DNA from: Fervidobacterium pennivorans | GTDB lineage: Bacteria; Thermotogota; Thermotogae; Thermotogales; Fervidobacteriaceae | Direction of reading: 5' to 3' | Assembly: GCF_001644665.1 (NCBI RefSeq) | Contig: NZ_CP011393.1 | Span: forward strand, 1,324,001 to 1,388,000 | DNA: 64,000 nt | Shown: piece by piece, positions 34,477-44,237 of the stretch | How positions within the stretch are numbered: the stretch's first letter is position 1 | Layout of the letters: the number at the start of each line of letters is the position of its first letter | Translations under genes and position numbers: made by a program | The notes under the pieces: model-generated | The model's database searches: none | Seen by the model: the letters and a program-made list of their open reading frames with translations, nothing else | What the model was told of the DNA's origin: nothing

Positions 34477-35319
34477 ATGCGCCTTGTTCACACAATAGCG
34501 GAAATGAAGAAGATAGTGAACGATATCTTGAAAAGCGGCAAAAGTATAGGTTTTGTGCCTACAATGGGATATCTTCACAAAGGACATTTGAGTTTGGTGG
34601 AAGCCGCACGCAAGGAGAACGATGTTGTTGTTGTCAGTATATTTGTCAATCCGACACAGTTTGGACCAAATGAGGATTACAGCAGGTATCCGCGTGACCT
34701 CGAGAGAGATTTGAGATTGCTGGAGCCCATAGGTGTAGACTATGTTTTCAATCCATCCGTTGAGGAAATGTACCCAGCTATGTATTCAACATACGTCGAG
34801 GAAGTTGAACTTTCAAAGTATCTGTGCGGTGCAAGTAGGCCTGGGCATTTCAGAGGAGTTTGTACCGTTGTGACAAAGCTTTTTAACATAGTGAAACCAA
34901 CGAAGGCTTATTTCGGTCAAAAGGATGCCCAGCAGTTCAGAGTTTTGAAAAGAATGGTAAGGGATTTGAATATGGATGTTGAGATGATAGAGATGCCCAT
35001 CGTTCGGGAAGAAGATGGGCTGGCTATGTCTTCGAGGAACGTATATTTAAATCCAGAAGAAAGAAAAGAAGCAACGAGGTTGTATAAATCACTTTTGAAA
35101 GCTAAAGAGCTTATCGAATCTGGGGAACGTGATGTACAGAAAATAAAAAGCGAAATGTTAAAAATACTTGACCATCCACTTTTAAAGGTTGATTACGTAG
35201 AGGTAGTTGATGAAGAAACGTTGCGACCAGTTGAAAAAATAGAGAGGAAAGTCATTGTGGCTCTTGCAGTTTTTGTTGGTAAGGCAAGGTTGATAGACAA
35301 CATGATTTTTGAAGGTTAA
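34477..35319 (+). CDS. panC: Pantothenate synthetase
   Basis: Joins pantoate and beta-alanine using ATP, the last step to vitamin B5. The 280 residues carry the nucleotidyltransferase HxGH motif in [17 protein letters not shown] (about 26-42), [18 protein letters not shown], the pantoate-binding [14 protein letters not shown] and GQKDAQQ, and the KMSKS-like [11 protein letters not shown] 34477 follows GGAGG, and the frame upstream to 34459 is ignored. It is followed 33 bases later by the GH31 gene. Confidence 0.96.
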   Translation: MRLVHTIAEMKKIVNDILKSGKSIGFVPTMGYLHKGHLSLVEAARKENDVVVVSIFVNPTQFGPNEDYSRYPRDLERDLRLLEPIGVDYVFNPSVEEMYPAMYSTYVEEVELSKYLCGASRPGHFRGVCTVVTKLFNIVKPTKAYFGQKDAQQFRVLKRMVRDLNMDVEMIEMPIVREEDGLAMSSRNVYLNPEERKEATRLYKSLLKAKELIESGERDVQKIKSEMLKILDHPLLKVDYVEVVDEETLRPVEKIERKVIVALAVFVGKARLIDNMIFEG

Positions 35320-35352
35320 TACAAATAAGCTTTAGCTAGGGAGGTTTTGAAG

Positions 35353-37521
35353 TTGATATATAAGATAGTCTACGGAAAAGCTGATGCAGAAAGTTTTGCA
35401 GTGTTAGGTAAGTACGCAAATAAGATTCCGACGGCGAAACCTGAGGAATTTGAATCACTTTTCAAAGATTTATATGCTCAACTTGAAGTACACGATGGTC
35501 AAGAGTTCTTCGTTTTGAAAAGACAATATCATTCTGATGGATACTTCTTTGGCTTTGGTGATAAAGTAGGTCCAATTGATAGAAATGGGCGAAGATACAC
35601 ATTCTGGAATACGGATAATTTCACACACCATCCAAGTGCAGATCCACTTTACAAATCGTTCCCGTTTTACATTTACGTCTCAAAGGATTTAAATACTAAA
35701 TACGGTTGTTTCACGGACTATCCGGGGTATTTGGAAATAGACTTGAATTTGAATAACGATAATACCCTTACTTTTAAGTCGAAAGGTAAAGGATTTGCCC
35801 AGTATATAATCGTCGAGGATTCAATAAAACAGATTTTAAAGCAGTATCTAAAACTGACGGGTAGAAATATAGCGTTCCCTATTTGGGCTTTTGGATATCA
35901 ACAATCGAGATGGAGTTATTTCAACGAGAATGAAGTTTTGGATATTGCTAAAAAGTTCAGAGAGAAAAAAATCCCTTGCGATGTGATTTATCTTGATATA
36001 GACTATATGGAAAAATACAAAGTATTTACTTGGAGCAGGGAGAACTTCCCAAACTACAAAAATATGCTAGAATCACTCCACAAAGATGGATTTAAAGTTG
36101 TGTCAATTCTTGACCCTGGTGTAAAGGTGGAAAAAGGATATTTCGCATTTGAAGAAGGGAAGAATAATTACTTTTTAAAAGACAATACTGGCAAAGATTT
36201 TGAAGGCGCTGTTTGGCCTGGAAGGGTTAGATTCCCTGATTTTTTGAACAAAAACGTTAGAAATTGGTGGGCTAAGAATGCGAAGAAGTATTTAAACGAC
36301 GGTGTGGATGGTTTTTGGAACGATATGAACGAGATAGCAATATTCGCCGCGGAAAAAGATTTGGAAGAGGCAAGGGAAAAGTTAAGAGATGCAAAACTGG
36401 AAAATGGCATAGACCTTGCGAGTATGTTAGGTTCCATCGGCGAAATTGGACGCAGAGGACACGGGGAGGATATCCTACATCTTGATGGAACACCGCACTG
36501 GAAAGTGAAGAATGCATATGGATTGAACATGGTGCGTGCAACATCTGAGATGCTCCAGAAAGAGAATAAAAGGCTGTTTTTGATAACTCGCGCGGCGTAT
36601 TCCGGCATCCAGAGATACGGTGGTGTGTGGACCGGTGATAACCACAGTTGGTGGGAGCATATTCTCCAAGAGATAATAAGGTTGAATTCACTTAGTCTTT
36701 CAGGCGTATTTTACAGCGGATGTGATGTCGGTGGGTTTGGCGGAGATGTGAATGCACAACTACTTATTAGATTCATGGAGTTTGGACTATTTACTCCAAT
36801 GTTTAGGAATCATTCGGCAATCGGAACAAGAAGGCAAGAACCCTGGGCATTCGGACCAGAAGTAGAAGAGATAATAAGAGAAATAATAAAATGGAGATAC
36901 AAACTCATCCCATACATTTACACACAATACATGTTTGGTGTTCTCAAAAACATACCCCTCATAAGACCTCTATTTTACGATTTTGAACAGCTTGAAGCTT
37001 TCAACATTGAGGATGAGTATTTATTTGGAACAGATATCTTGGTTGCTCCTGTATACCGACCAAACATCCAAAAACGTTTGGTTTGGTTGCCAAGAACAAG
37101 TATTGGAATTTTTGATGGGAAAGTTTACAAAAAAGGATGGAATATAGTAGATACGCCCATTCATTACATTCCGGCGTTCCAGATTAGCAACTCGGCAATA
37201 CCGATGGTTGAACCTACGGATTACGTTGACTTATCAAAAGTTGATAAGGTCTATTGGAAAGTGTTTAAAACATCCCAGAAATCAAAAGTTGTTGGTTATT
37301 TCTACGAAGATGATGGCACATCACTTGACTACAAAAGAGGTGTTTACAACTTAAAACAAGTCATAATAAAGAACGGATATTTAGAAATCAAAACGCCGAA
37401 CAACAAATTTCCAGTAAGAGAACGCGAATGGGAATTTGAGATTGTTGACCAGAAGGGTAATGCTAAGGAAGTTAGTGTAGTGGTGAGTAGTGATGGAGAA
37501 TATAGGATTCCAATCGAGTGA
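35353..37521 (+). CDS. GH31 alpha-glucosidase-family enzyme
   Basis: A glycoside hydrolase of family 31, about 722 residues, no signal peptide, so cytoplasmic. Seen are the N-terminal beta-sandwich, the barrel start WAFGYQQSRWSYFNENE, VIYLDIDYMEKY, the catalytic nucleophile Asp in DGFWNDMNEIAIF (about residue 324), TRAAYSGIQRYGGVWTGDN (acid/base region) and FRNHSAIGTRRQEPW. The family includes alpha-glucosidases and alpha-xylosidases; substrate is not certain. TTG 35353 lies eight bases after GGGAGG, whereas TTG 35347 is too close. xseA overlaps its end by about 30 bases. Confidence 0.9.
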   Translation: MIYKIVYGKADAESFAVLGKYANKIPTAKPEEFESLFKDLYAQLEVHDGQEFFVLKRQYHSDGYFFGFGDKVGPIDRNGRRYTFWNTDNFTHHPSADPLYKSFPFYIYVSKDLNTKYGCFTDYPGYLEIDLNLNNDNTLTFKSKGKGFAQYIIVEDSIKQILKQYLKLTGRNIAFPIWAFGYQQSRWSYFNENEVLDIAKKFREKKIPCDVIYLDIDYMEKYKVFTWSRENFPNYKNMLESLHKDGFKVVSILDPGVKVEKGYFAFEEGKNNYFLKDNTGKDFEGAVWPGRVRFPDFLNKNVRNWWAKNAKKYLNDGVDGFWNDMNEIAIFAAEKDLEEAREKLRDAKLENGIDLASMLGSIGEIGRRGHGEDILHLDGTPHWKVKNAYGLNMVRATSEMLQKENKRLFLITRAAYSGIQRYGGVWTGDNHSWWEHILQEIIRLNSLSLSGVFYSGCDVGGFGGDVNAQLLIRFMEFGLFTPMFRNHSAIGTRRQEPWAFGPEVEEIIREIIKWRYKLIPYIYTQYMFGVLKNIPLIRPLFYDFEQLEAFNIEDEYLFGTDILVAPVYRPNIQKRLVWLPRTSIGIFDGKVYKKGWNIVDTPIHYIPAFQISNSAIPMVEPTDYVDLSKVDKVYWKVFKTSQKSKVVGYFYEDDGTSLDYKRGVYNLKQVIIKNGYLEIKTPNNKFPVREREWEFEIVDQKGNAKEVSVVVSSDGEYRIPIE

Positions 37522-38974
37522 ACCTTTGAATTTTGAAACACTAAGAGATTTTGTGGAATACGTACATAGCAAGCTTAAGGAAACAAACATCTTGTCACAA
37601 AGATACAGGTTTGTTGCTGATGTTGTTAAGGTAAAACCATACAATGGGGCATTGTATATAACCGTTTCCCAAGAAGGAACGGATGGGAAAAAGTTTGAGC
37701 TTACAGTTATCGTATGGAAGCATCTTCTGAAAGGGATTATGAGCTACCTTTACTCTTTTGGAGTTAGAGATATTTACGATTTAGAGCACAAAAAATGGGA
37801 GTTTCAAGGAAGGCTTTCTTTTTATCCAGACAGATTCCAGTTCAGTTTTTGGGCCGATTCAATCGCACCACAAGGTGAATCCGATATATTGAAAAGGCGA
37901 CAGAGAATAAGGGAAGAATTAAGAAGGCAAGGCTTGTTAATGGAAGTGACACATGAACTTTCAGAGTTGGAACCAATCAGACTGATAGCAGTGATTACAT
38001 CAAAAACCGCACAAGGCTATTTTGATTTTCTTTCTAACCTCTTAGTTCCGGATGTCTATCGGCCTGTTATACATCTATATGAATCCTCAATGCAGGGTGT
38101 TTCTACAGCGCAAGAGGTTATCGCTGCCTTGAATAGAATCGAACTTTTCTGCAGAACAAACAACGTGAGATACGACGTAATAGCCATAATCAGAGGTGGC
38201 GGAGGACCAAGTGATTTGATGTTTTTTGACGATTTAGAACTCGCCGTTCGAATAGCTTACATGAATAAATATATCCCCGTTTTGACCGGAATTGGTCACG
38301 AGAAAGACGAGACCGTGGCAGATTACGTTGCTTGGAGACGCTTTCCCACTCCTACGGCGGTGGCAAAGGAAATCTCAAACCAGTTGAAAGGTTATATCGA
38401 CGATATGGAGCAAAGCTACAGAGAACTAAGCCAAAAAGTAAGTGCTGTTGTTGGAGTAACTGAAGCCAAGATTCAGTCAGGAATTTTTAACGTATTGAGT
38501 GATGCATTTAAAAACAACGTATCAATATCTATTCGGGATATAAAAGAGTATGCCAGATATCTCATAAGTAAGGTAAGTTTATCTGAACTCGAGAGTAGAA
38601 TCTCTTTTGATTTTGTAAACAACGTTTCGAGGAAATTGGATTCAAAGTTCTCCGAGTTAGAACAATTAATCGCTAATTCATTGCACGCAATGAGTAAGGA
38701 CCTTTCGGTTAATATAGAGCGAAAGACAAGTGAATTGAAAAGTTTTGAAAACATATCTGCCGTTATGGATAAGAATTATTTGTCATTCTACAATAAAACA
38801 GAACAGATGAAAATGGAACTCGAAAGTATTGGGGAACCTTTGAAAGCGTTAGCCGTTGGTGGGGCACTAATTACGAAAAGCGGCGAGATAGTGAATAGTG
38901 TAAAACAAATAAGAAGTGAAGACGTTATTAAGATAAATTTCGTAGATGGTCAGGTCACTTCAAAGGTAATTTGA
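37490..38974 (+). CDS. xseA: Exodeoxyribonuclease VII large subunit
   Basis: Catalytic subunit of the single-strand-specific exonuclease VII. The 494 residues start with an OB-fold-like nucleic-acid-binding region and contain the family core YRPVIHLYESSMQGV, VIAIIRGGGGPSDLMFFDD, VLTGIGHEKDETVADYVAWR and FPTPTAVAKEIS, then a long coiled coil (about 305-450). GTG 37490 or ATG 37493 is the start; both lie within the end of the GH31 gene, indicating coupling. The small subunit gene follows 54 bases later. Confidence 0.92.
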   Translation: MMENIGFQSSEPLNFETLRDFVEYVHSKLKETNILSQRYRFVADVVKVKPYNGALYITVSQEGTDGKKFELTVIVWKHLLKGIMSYLYSFGVRDIYDLEHKKWEFQGRLSFYPDRFQFSFWADSIAPQGESDILKRRQRIREELRRQGLLMEVTHELSELEPIRLIAVITSKTAQGYFDFLSNLLVPDVYRPVIHLYESSMQGVSTAQEVIAALNRIELFCRTNNVRYDVIAIIRGGGGPSDLMFFDDLELAVRIAYMNKYIPVLTGIGHEKDETVADYVAWRRFPTPTAVAKEISNQLKGYIDDMEQSYRELSQKVSAVVGVTEAKIQSGIFNVLSDAFKNNVSISIRDIKEYARYLISKVSLSELESRISFDFVNNVSRKLDSKFSELEQLIANSLHAMSKDLSVNIERKTSELKSFENISAVMDKNYLSFYNKTEQMKMELESIGEPLKALAVGGALITKSGEIVNSVKQIRSEDVIKINFVDGQVTSKVI

Positions 38975-39028
38975 AATAGCTTGCAACTTCTCAGGATGAT
39001 CCACAGTCAAAAGGGAGGGCTTAGAAAG

Positions 39029-39301
39029 ATGAAGACTACAGAAACATTTGATATCGAAAAGATACTTGCGTTAAGTGAGGAAGAAATCAACAAACTAACA
39101 TTTAAGGAACTCATGCAACTTATTGATATGATTAAAAACTACTTTATCTCCTCGGAATTGGATATAGAGAAGCAGATAGAACTTTATGCAAAGGCTATAT
39201 TGCTTCTCACAAGAGCGAGGGAGAAACTTATCGCAATCAAAAAACAAAAAGAGGAAATAGATAAGAAATACGAGGAATTTTTGAAAAGCGTTGAAGAATA
39301 A
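39029..39301 (+). CDS. xseB: Exodeoxyribonuclease VII small subunit
   Basis: The 90-residue helical protein follows xseA. The pattern FKELMQLIDMIKNYFISSELDIEKQIELYAKAILLLTRAREKL matches the XseB two-helix fold (normally about 60-80 residues). The call rests on this pattern plus position. ATG 39029 follows GGGAGGG; the frame is open to 38981 but without a ribosome site. Confidence 0.8.
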   Translation: MKTTETFDIEKILALSEEEINKLTFKELMQLIDMIKNYFISSELDIEKQIELYAKAILLLTRAREKLIAIKKQKEEIDKKYEEFLKSVEE

Positions 39302-39387
39302 GATATTTAAGATATTCGGAATAATTCGAGCGCAATGCTGAATAATGATGTATCTAGTAGCAGGTGAGAGAGAATAGGAGGGAGCAT

Positions 39388-40119
39388 ATGCACGAAAAGA
39401 CGGATAAGAATTTCTTCAAAAAGTTTCCAATTCTTTATGTCTTGGTTTTCGCCATCGGTCTTATTTTACTTTTCTTGGATTTCTCATTTCTATCGTTCCT
39501 CAGTGATTATATGACCATTGTCGATTTCACAAAAATGGGGATAAGCATCATTTTGATAGCTTCCAGCATCTTTGAAATCATTGTTTATCTTTTCAGCTTT
39601 GTTCCTCTCTCAAGGTATGACAGGAATTTTGAAGAATTAAAAGCGCTTGTTACTAACCAAATTAGAGAGAAAGGTCAGACAATCCTTGGTGAATTTCTTT
39701 CATTCCGTCCATGGATGACGGATGAATACTTTGTAAAATCCAAACATGGCGTGCCAAAGTATTTTTATCCGGTCTATTATGTTATAATTTCCATTGCCAA
39801 CAATGTGCTATACATCAATGAAGTTCGTTTTGATATCTTTCATAGGGCCTATCACACCGTTGGTTACAATGTAATACCTTTGAAATCTATTCTCTCGGCA
39901 GGTTTTATGCAGGATAGAATTCTTTTCTCCACACTTTCTGGTGAAGATTCTTCAACTGCCTATTTTTTGGAGATTAGGACCCTAAGTGGAGTTGTTAAGG
40001 TCCCAATATTTGAAGAAGAAGTAACTAACAAATTTGGGGATATTAACAATATCCGTGACGAAACTATCAACAAACTAACGATTATTGTTCAAACACTTAC
40101 TCAACAAAAATCAAATTGA
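39388..40119 (+). CDS. Hypothetical membrane protein, 243 aa
   Basis: Not recognised. Two hydrophobic helices in the N-terminal half (about 14-38 ILYVLVFAIGLILLFLDFSFL and 50-75 MGISIILIASSIFEIIVYLF) are followed by a cytoplasmic-looking domain with beta-strand stretches (NNVLYINEVRFDIFHRAYHTVG, DSSTAYFLEIRTLSGVVKVPIF) that recall PH-like bacterial domains, though this is only a visual impression. ATG 39388 behind AGGAGGGA. It is the last gene before the Opp operon promoter. Confidence 0.65.
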   Translation: MHEKTDKNFFKKFPILYVLVFAIGLILLFLDFSFLSFLSDYMTIVDFTKMGISIILIASSIFEIIVYLFSFVPLSRYDRNFEELKALVTNQIREKGQTILGEFLSFRPWMTDEYFVKSKHGVPKYFYPVYYVIISIANNVLYINEVRFDIFHRAYHTVGYNVIPLKSILSAGFMQDRILFSTLSGEDSSTAYFLEIRTLSGVVKVPIFEEEVTNKFGDINNIRDETINKLTIIVQTLTQQKSN

Positions 40120-40263
40120 GAACCACCATACAAAACTTTCTAACGATGAGTATACTTGCTTTTATGGAGAATTAGCTTCATTTTTTTGAGAAAGCAGTCG
40201 TAAAACTTATCAATTAAGCTAAAAAAATCAATTCTAGGGAACTTGTAAGTTACAACCAAATTG

Positions 40264-40272
40264 TGGTATAAT
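40264..40272 (+). promoter_or_regulatory. Extended -10 promoter of the first Opp operon
   Basis: TGGTATAAT at 40264-40272, with TTGTAA (40243-40248) 18 bases upstream as possible -35. The leader to the TTG start at 40368 is about 90 bases. The rest of the 40120-40367 gap shows no gene. Confidence 0.6.
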
Positions 40273-40367
40273 ATGTATCAGTCAAATTTGAGTACATATC
40301 TCCAACGGCTTTAATCTGACTTAAATGAATTTCTTAAAGATAAAGCATTGAAGGAGGACTGGTAGAT

Positions 40368-41369
40368 TTGGACCCCATTCTTAGTGTTAGGAACTTGAGC
40401 ACATGGTTTTACCTTGAAGAAGGAGTTCTTAAAGCAGTCAACGATGTTTCATTTGATTTGTCTGAAAACGAAGTTTTGGGGATTGTTGGTGAGACGGGTT
40501 CCGGAAAAAGTATTACAGTTAGAAGCATCATGAGACTTATTCACCATCCTGGTAAAATTGTGAACGGTCAGATTATATACAGAGGCCGTGGAAGAGAAGA
40601 AGATATTGTAAAGATGGACGAGGATGAACTTACCGAAATCCGAGGTAAAGAGATATCAATGATTTTCCAAGACCCACTTACATCTTTGAACCCACTTTAC
40701 ACGATTGGCGACCAGTTAATGGAAACGATTATTCAACACCAACATGTTGACAGAGCAACAGCGTGGAAACTTGCAGTTGAGATGTTAAGGAAAGTTCAAA
40801 TTCCTGAACCGGAAAAGAGAATGAACTCGTATCCTTTTGAGTTTAGTGGAGGGATGAAACAGAGGGTTGTTATTGCTATTGCTCTTTCTTGTAATCCGAA
40901 GATACTTATAGCTGACGAGCCAACAACGGCACTTGATGTCACCATACAGGCACAAGTTCTTGAATTGATGAAAGACCTTCAAAAAGAATTGAAGACGGGA
41001 ACAATTTTCATCACCCACGACCTTGGGGTTATTTCTGCAATGGCTGACAGGGTTATGGTAATGTACGGTGGAAGGCAGATGGAATTAGCACCTGCAGAAG
41101 ATTTGTTCCACAAGCCGATGCATCCATATACCAATATGCTCTTGAAATCTATCCCAAGGGTTGACATAAAGCAAGACAAATTAGAATCGATACCAGGTCA
41201 ACCACCGAGAATGATAGATGTTCCCGAAGTTTGTCCATTTGCGCCAAGATGTCCAAGAAGACTTGATAAGTGCGCGAAAGAATTGCCACCATTTGCAGAA
41301 CTTGAACCAGGGCACTTTGCCAGATGCTTTAACCCAGTAGAAGTCGGAGGGGATATAAATGCCAAGTAA
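40368..41369 (+). CDS. Opp/Dpp-type ABC transporter ATPase (OppD-like)
   Basis: First gene of a peptide/oligosaccharide importer operon in the unusual order D-F-A-B-C. The 333 residues show Walker A GETGSGKSI (about 39-47), signature FSGGMKQRVVIA, Walker B ILIADEPTTALDVT, the switch His in ITHDLG, and the OppD C-terminal extension with Cys residues (CPFAPRCPRRLDKC), which in some relatives binds an Fe-S cluster. TTG start at 40368 behind AAGGAGG. It overlaps the next gene by 11 bases. Confidence 0.9.
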   Translation: MDPILSVRNLSTWFYLEEGVLKAVNDVSFDLSENEVLGIVGETGSGKSITVRSIMRLIHHPGKIVNGQIIYRGRGREEDIVKMDEDELTEIRGKEISMIFQDPLTSLNPLYTIGDQLMETIIQHQHVDRATAWKLAVEMLRKVQIPEPEKRMNSYPFEFSGGMKQRVVIAIALSCNPKILIADEPTTALDVTIQAQVLELMKDLQKELKTGTIFITHDLGVISAMADRVMVMYGGRQMELAPAEDLFHKPMHPYTNMLLKSIPRVDIKQDKLESIPGQPPRMIDVPEVCPFAPRCPRRLDKCAKELPPFAELEPGHFARCFNPVEVGGDINAK

Positions 41370-42357
41370 TGAAGTAGTTATCAGAGTCCAGAACTTAAAA
41401 AAATACTTCCCTATATACAAAGGTTTTCTTGTCAAAAAGCATGTTGCAGATGTTAAAGCCGTTGATGAAGTTTCTTTTGAAGTCAAGAGGGGCGAAACGT
41501 TTGCTCTTGTGGGTGAATCCGGATGTGGAAAGACAACAACGGCAAGAGTCATGCTAAGACTTATTGATCCAACGGATGGAAAAATAGAAATAATGGGAAC
41601 TGATATTTCCAGATTGTCGAGAGAAGAACTCTTGCCTTTCAGAAGAAAGATGCAGATAGTATTCCAGAACCCAATTGGTTCTTTGAACCCGAGGATGACG
41701 GTTGGACAGATTTTGACAGAACCAATGTTGTTCCATAAGATAGTTAATTCAAAGGAAGAAGCTGACCAAAAAGCTATAGAGCTTTTGAGAATGGTTGGTT
41801 TGAAACCATTTCACATGGATAGGTATCCACACCAATTCAGCGGTGGTCAGAAACAAAGGATAGCTATTGCAAGGGCACTTAGTGTTGATCCAGAGATAAT
41901 ATACTTAGATGAACCAACATCGGCGCTTGATGTCTCTGTTCAGGCTCAGATTGTCAATTTGCTTTTGAAGTTCCAAGAAGAACTTGGGTTGACATATGTG
42001 TTCATCTCTCACAACCTTGCACTTGTTAGGTTTATTAGCCACCAAGTTGCGGTTATGTATTTGGGTAAGATTGTTGAGATGGGAGATGTAAACGAAGTGT
42101 TCGATAATCCTGTTCATCCATACACAAAGGCACTGCTGTCAGCTTCACCAATTCCAGACCCAGCTATTGAGAAGAAAAGGAAAAGAATCATCCTTACGGG
42201 AAACGTTCCGAGTCCGATAGCAAGACCAAGTGGTTGTTTCTTCCATCCGAGATGTCCATTCAGAATGCCTATTTGTGAGAAAGAATATCCAGAGATGAAA
42301 TTTGTTTCTTCAAACCACCAGGCTGCTTGCCACCTGGTAGATAAAAGGGAGGTGTAG
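41359..42357 (+). CDS. Opp/Dpp-type ABC transporter ATPase (OppF-like)
   Basis: Second ATPase of the importer, 332 residues. Walker [10 protein letters not shown] (about 54-62), IVFQNPIGSLNPRMTVG, signature FSGGQKQRIAIA, Walker B IIYLDEPTSALDVS and FISHNLALV are visible, with the C-terminal CFFHPRCPFRMPICEKEYPE Cys-rich tail. It starts inside the end of the OppD gene (ATG 41359 behind GGAGGGG) and is followed two bases later by the binding-protein gene, so the three are tightly coupled. Confidence 0.9.
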   Translation: MPSNEVVIRVQNLKKYFPIYKGFLVKKHVADVKAVDEVSFEVKRGETFALVGESGCGKTTTARVMLRLIDPTDGKIEIMGTDISRLSREELLPFRRKMQIVFQNPIGSLNPRMTVGQILTEPMLFHKIVNSKEEADQKAIELLRMVGLKPFHMDRYPHQFSGGQKQRIAIARALSVDPEIIYLDEPTSALDVSVQAQIVNLLLKFQEELGLTYVFISHNLALVRFISHQVAVMYLGKIVEMGDVNEVFDNPVHPYTKALLSASPIPDPAIEKKRKRIILTGNVPSPIARPSGCFFHPRCPFRMPICEKEYPEMKFVSSNHQAACHLVDKREV

Positions 42358-42359
42358 GT

Positions 42360-44093
42360 ATGAGGAAGGTTCTCGTGTCGCTTTTGTTAACTCTTGTTGT
42401 TTTCTTTGTATTTGCTAACTACCTTGGTTACGACGCAACAGGTAAGAAGGGTGGAACACTCATTCTTCCAACATTGAGCGGTCCAAGAACATGTAACGAC
42501 ACAGTGTCCAAGGAAACAAGCTCATCCGATGTTATTGCTATGTTCATGAGTTGGGGTGGAACACTTATCGAAAGGTCCGCTATCGACGGAAAGTTCTACC
42601 CGGCACTTGCGGAAAAATGGGACGGTCCAAGGCTAACAAAAGACGGTGGTATGGAAATTATTTGGTATCTCAGAAAAGGCGTAAAGTGGAGCGATGGTGA
42701 ACCATTCGATGCAGATGATGTCGTATTCACGCTCAACGAAATCTATACAAACCCTGACATCCCAAGCTCATTCAAAGATGTTATAAGAAGTACAAACGGA
42801 TATCTACCAAAAGCCACAAAGATCAACGACTACACTGTCAGAATGTACTACCCAGAGCCATTCAGGCTAGCTCTCAGATACCTTGGTGGAATGTACATAT
42901 TCCCAAAACACAAGGCAGAAAGCTGGGTAAAGAATAAGAAATTTGCAGAGTTCTGGACAGTTGATGCAATCAACAAGAAAGAAATCGTTGGATTGGGACC
43001 ATTCATTCCTGTTGAATACGTGCCAGACCAATACGTAAGGTTTGTTGCAAACCCGAACTACTGGAAGAAGACAAAAGACGGAGTTCAGCTTCCATTCTTG
43101 AAAGAAGTTGTATACAAGATAATTTCGTCCCAAGATGCACAGAAACTCGCATTTGAAAAAGGTGAAATTGACATCTATTCACCAAGAGGAACAGAATTCA
43201 ACTACTTCAAAGAAAACGAAAAGAAATTCAACATCACAGTTCTTGCATACGGTCCAGCATATGGTACACAATTCATCACATTCAACTGGAACAACAAAGA
43301 TGCAGCAAAGAGAGAATGGTTCAGAAATGTCCACTTCAGGAAAGCAGTTGCATACGCAATGGACAAGAAAAAGATGATCGATACACTCTTCAACGGACTT
43401 GCAGTTGAACAATGGTCACCAGTTTCCATGGCATCACCATACTACAATGAAAAAGTCACAGTTAAATACCCGTACGACCTCAACAAAGCAAGAGCAGAAC
43501 TCAAACTTGGTGGCTTTAGCTGGGACAAGAACGGAAGACTCATCGACAGCAAAGGCAGACCTGTGAAATTCGTAATTGAAACAAATGCTGGTAACACGGT
43601 TAGGGAAGGTATGGGTAACATCATTACGGCTGCTCTCAAACAACTTGGTATGGACGTTACATTCGTTCCTGGTGACTTCAACACACTTGTTAACAGAATG
43701 CTGAACGTTGGTGACTGGGATGCAATCATCATTGGTTTGACTGGTTCTGATGAACCACAAGGTGGTAGGAACGTTTGGGCAGTTGAAGGTTCACTCCACT
43801 TCTGGAACCTTTCACCGAAGGTTGCTGACTGGGTTGAACCAAATGCCTACAGTGTCCCAGACTTTGAAAAGGAAATTGATAAGATATTCGCAGAAAACGT
43901 CAGAATTCTTGACGATAACGTCGTAAAAGACTACTGGTCGAAATTCCAGAAAATTGCATCCGAAAACTTACCACTTATCTACACAGTTAACTCACTCAGG
44001 CTCTTTGCATGGAGGAACACTGTTAAGAACGTCAAGATTACACTGCTTGGCGGAACAACATGGAACCTTGATTGGCTCTGGAAAGAAGAATAA
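42360..44093 (+). CDS. Family 5 extracellular solute-binding protein
   Basis: Substrate-capturing lipoprotein-like or secreted protein of the importer, 577 residues. A signal peptide (about 1-19, VLVSLLLTLVVFFVFA) precedes the SBP_bac_5 fold with YLRKGVKWSDGEPFDADDVVFTL (about 98-120) and VHFRKAVAYAMDKKKMID (about 325-342). In Thermotogota this family binds peptides as well as beta-linked oligosaccharides, so the ligand is open. Codon use is strongly biased to C-ending codons (ttc, aac, atc) compared with its neighbours, suggesting high expression. A terminator follows. Confidence 0.9.
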   Translation: MRKVLVSLLLTLVVFFVFANYLGYDATGKKGGTLILPTLSGPRTCNDTVSKETSSSDVIAMFMSWGGTLIERSAIDGKFYPALAEKWDGPRLTKDGGMEIIWYLRKGVKWSDGEPFDADDVVFTLNEIYTNPDIPSSFKDVIRSTNGYLPKATKINDYTVRMYYPEPFRLALRYLGGMYIFPKHKAESWVKNKKFAEFWTVDAINKKEIVGLGPFIPVEYVPDQYVRFVANPNYWKKTKDGVQLPFLKEVVYKIISSQDAQKLAFEKGEIDIYSPRGTEFNYFKENEKKFNITVLAYGPAYGTQFITFNWNNKDAAKREWFRNVHFRKAVAYAMDKKKMIDTLFNGLAVEQWSPVSMASPYYNEKVTVKYPYDLNKARAELKLGGFSWDKNGRLIDSKGRPVKFVIETNAGNTVREGMGNIITAALKQLGMDVTFVPGDFNTLVNRMLNVGDWDAIIIGLTGSDEPQGGRNVWAVEGSLHFWNLSPKVADWVEPNAYSVPDFEKEIDKIFAENVRILDDNVVKDYWSKFQKIASENLPLIYTVNSLRLFAWRNTVKNVKITLLGGTTWNLDWLWKEE

Positions 44094-44114
44094 TTTTATC
44101 AAGTTGTTATTCTC

Positions 44115-44148
44115 GGGCGGGCTTTCGCCCGCCCATTATTAGATTTTT
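44115..44148 (+). terminator. Intercistronic terminator between binding-protein and permease genes
   Basis: Perfect GGGCGGGC/GCCCGCCC stem (44115-44134) with a four-base loop, then ATTATTAGATTTTTT. Placed inside the operon, it would let the binding protein be made in excess over the permeases. Confidence 0.8.
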
Positions 44149-44237
44149 TGTGGTCTGATACTTTTGTAAGTGTTTCTCTCATACATCAAATTGTGAAAGG
44201 TATGCTAAAAAGATGAACAAGGGAGAGGTGAACTGGG

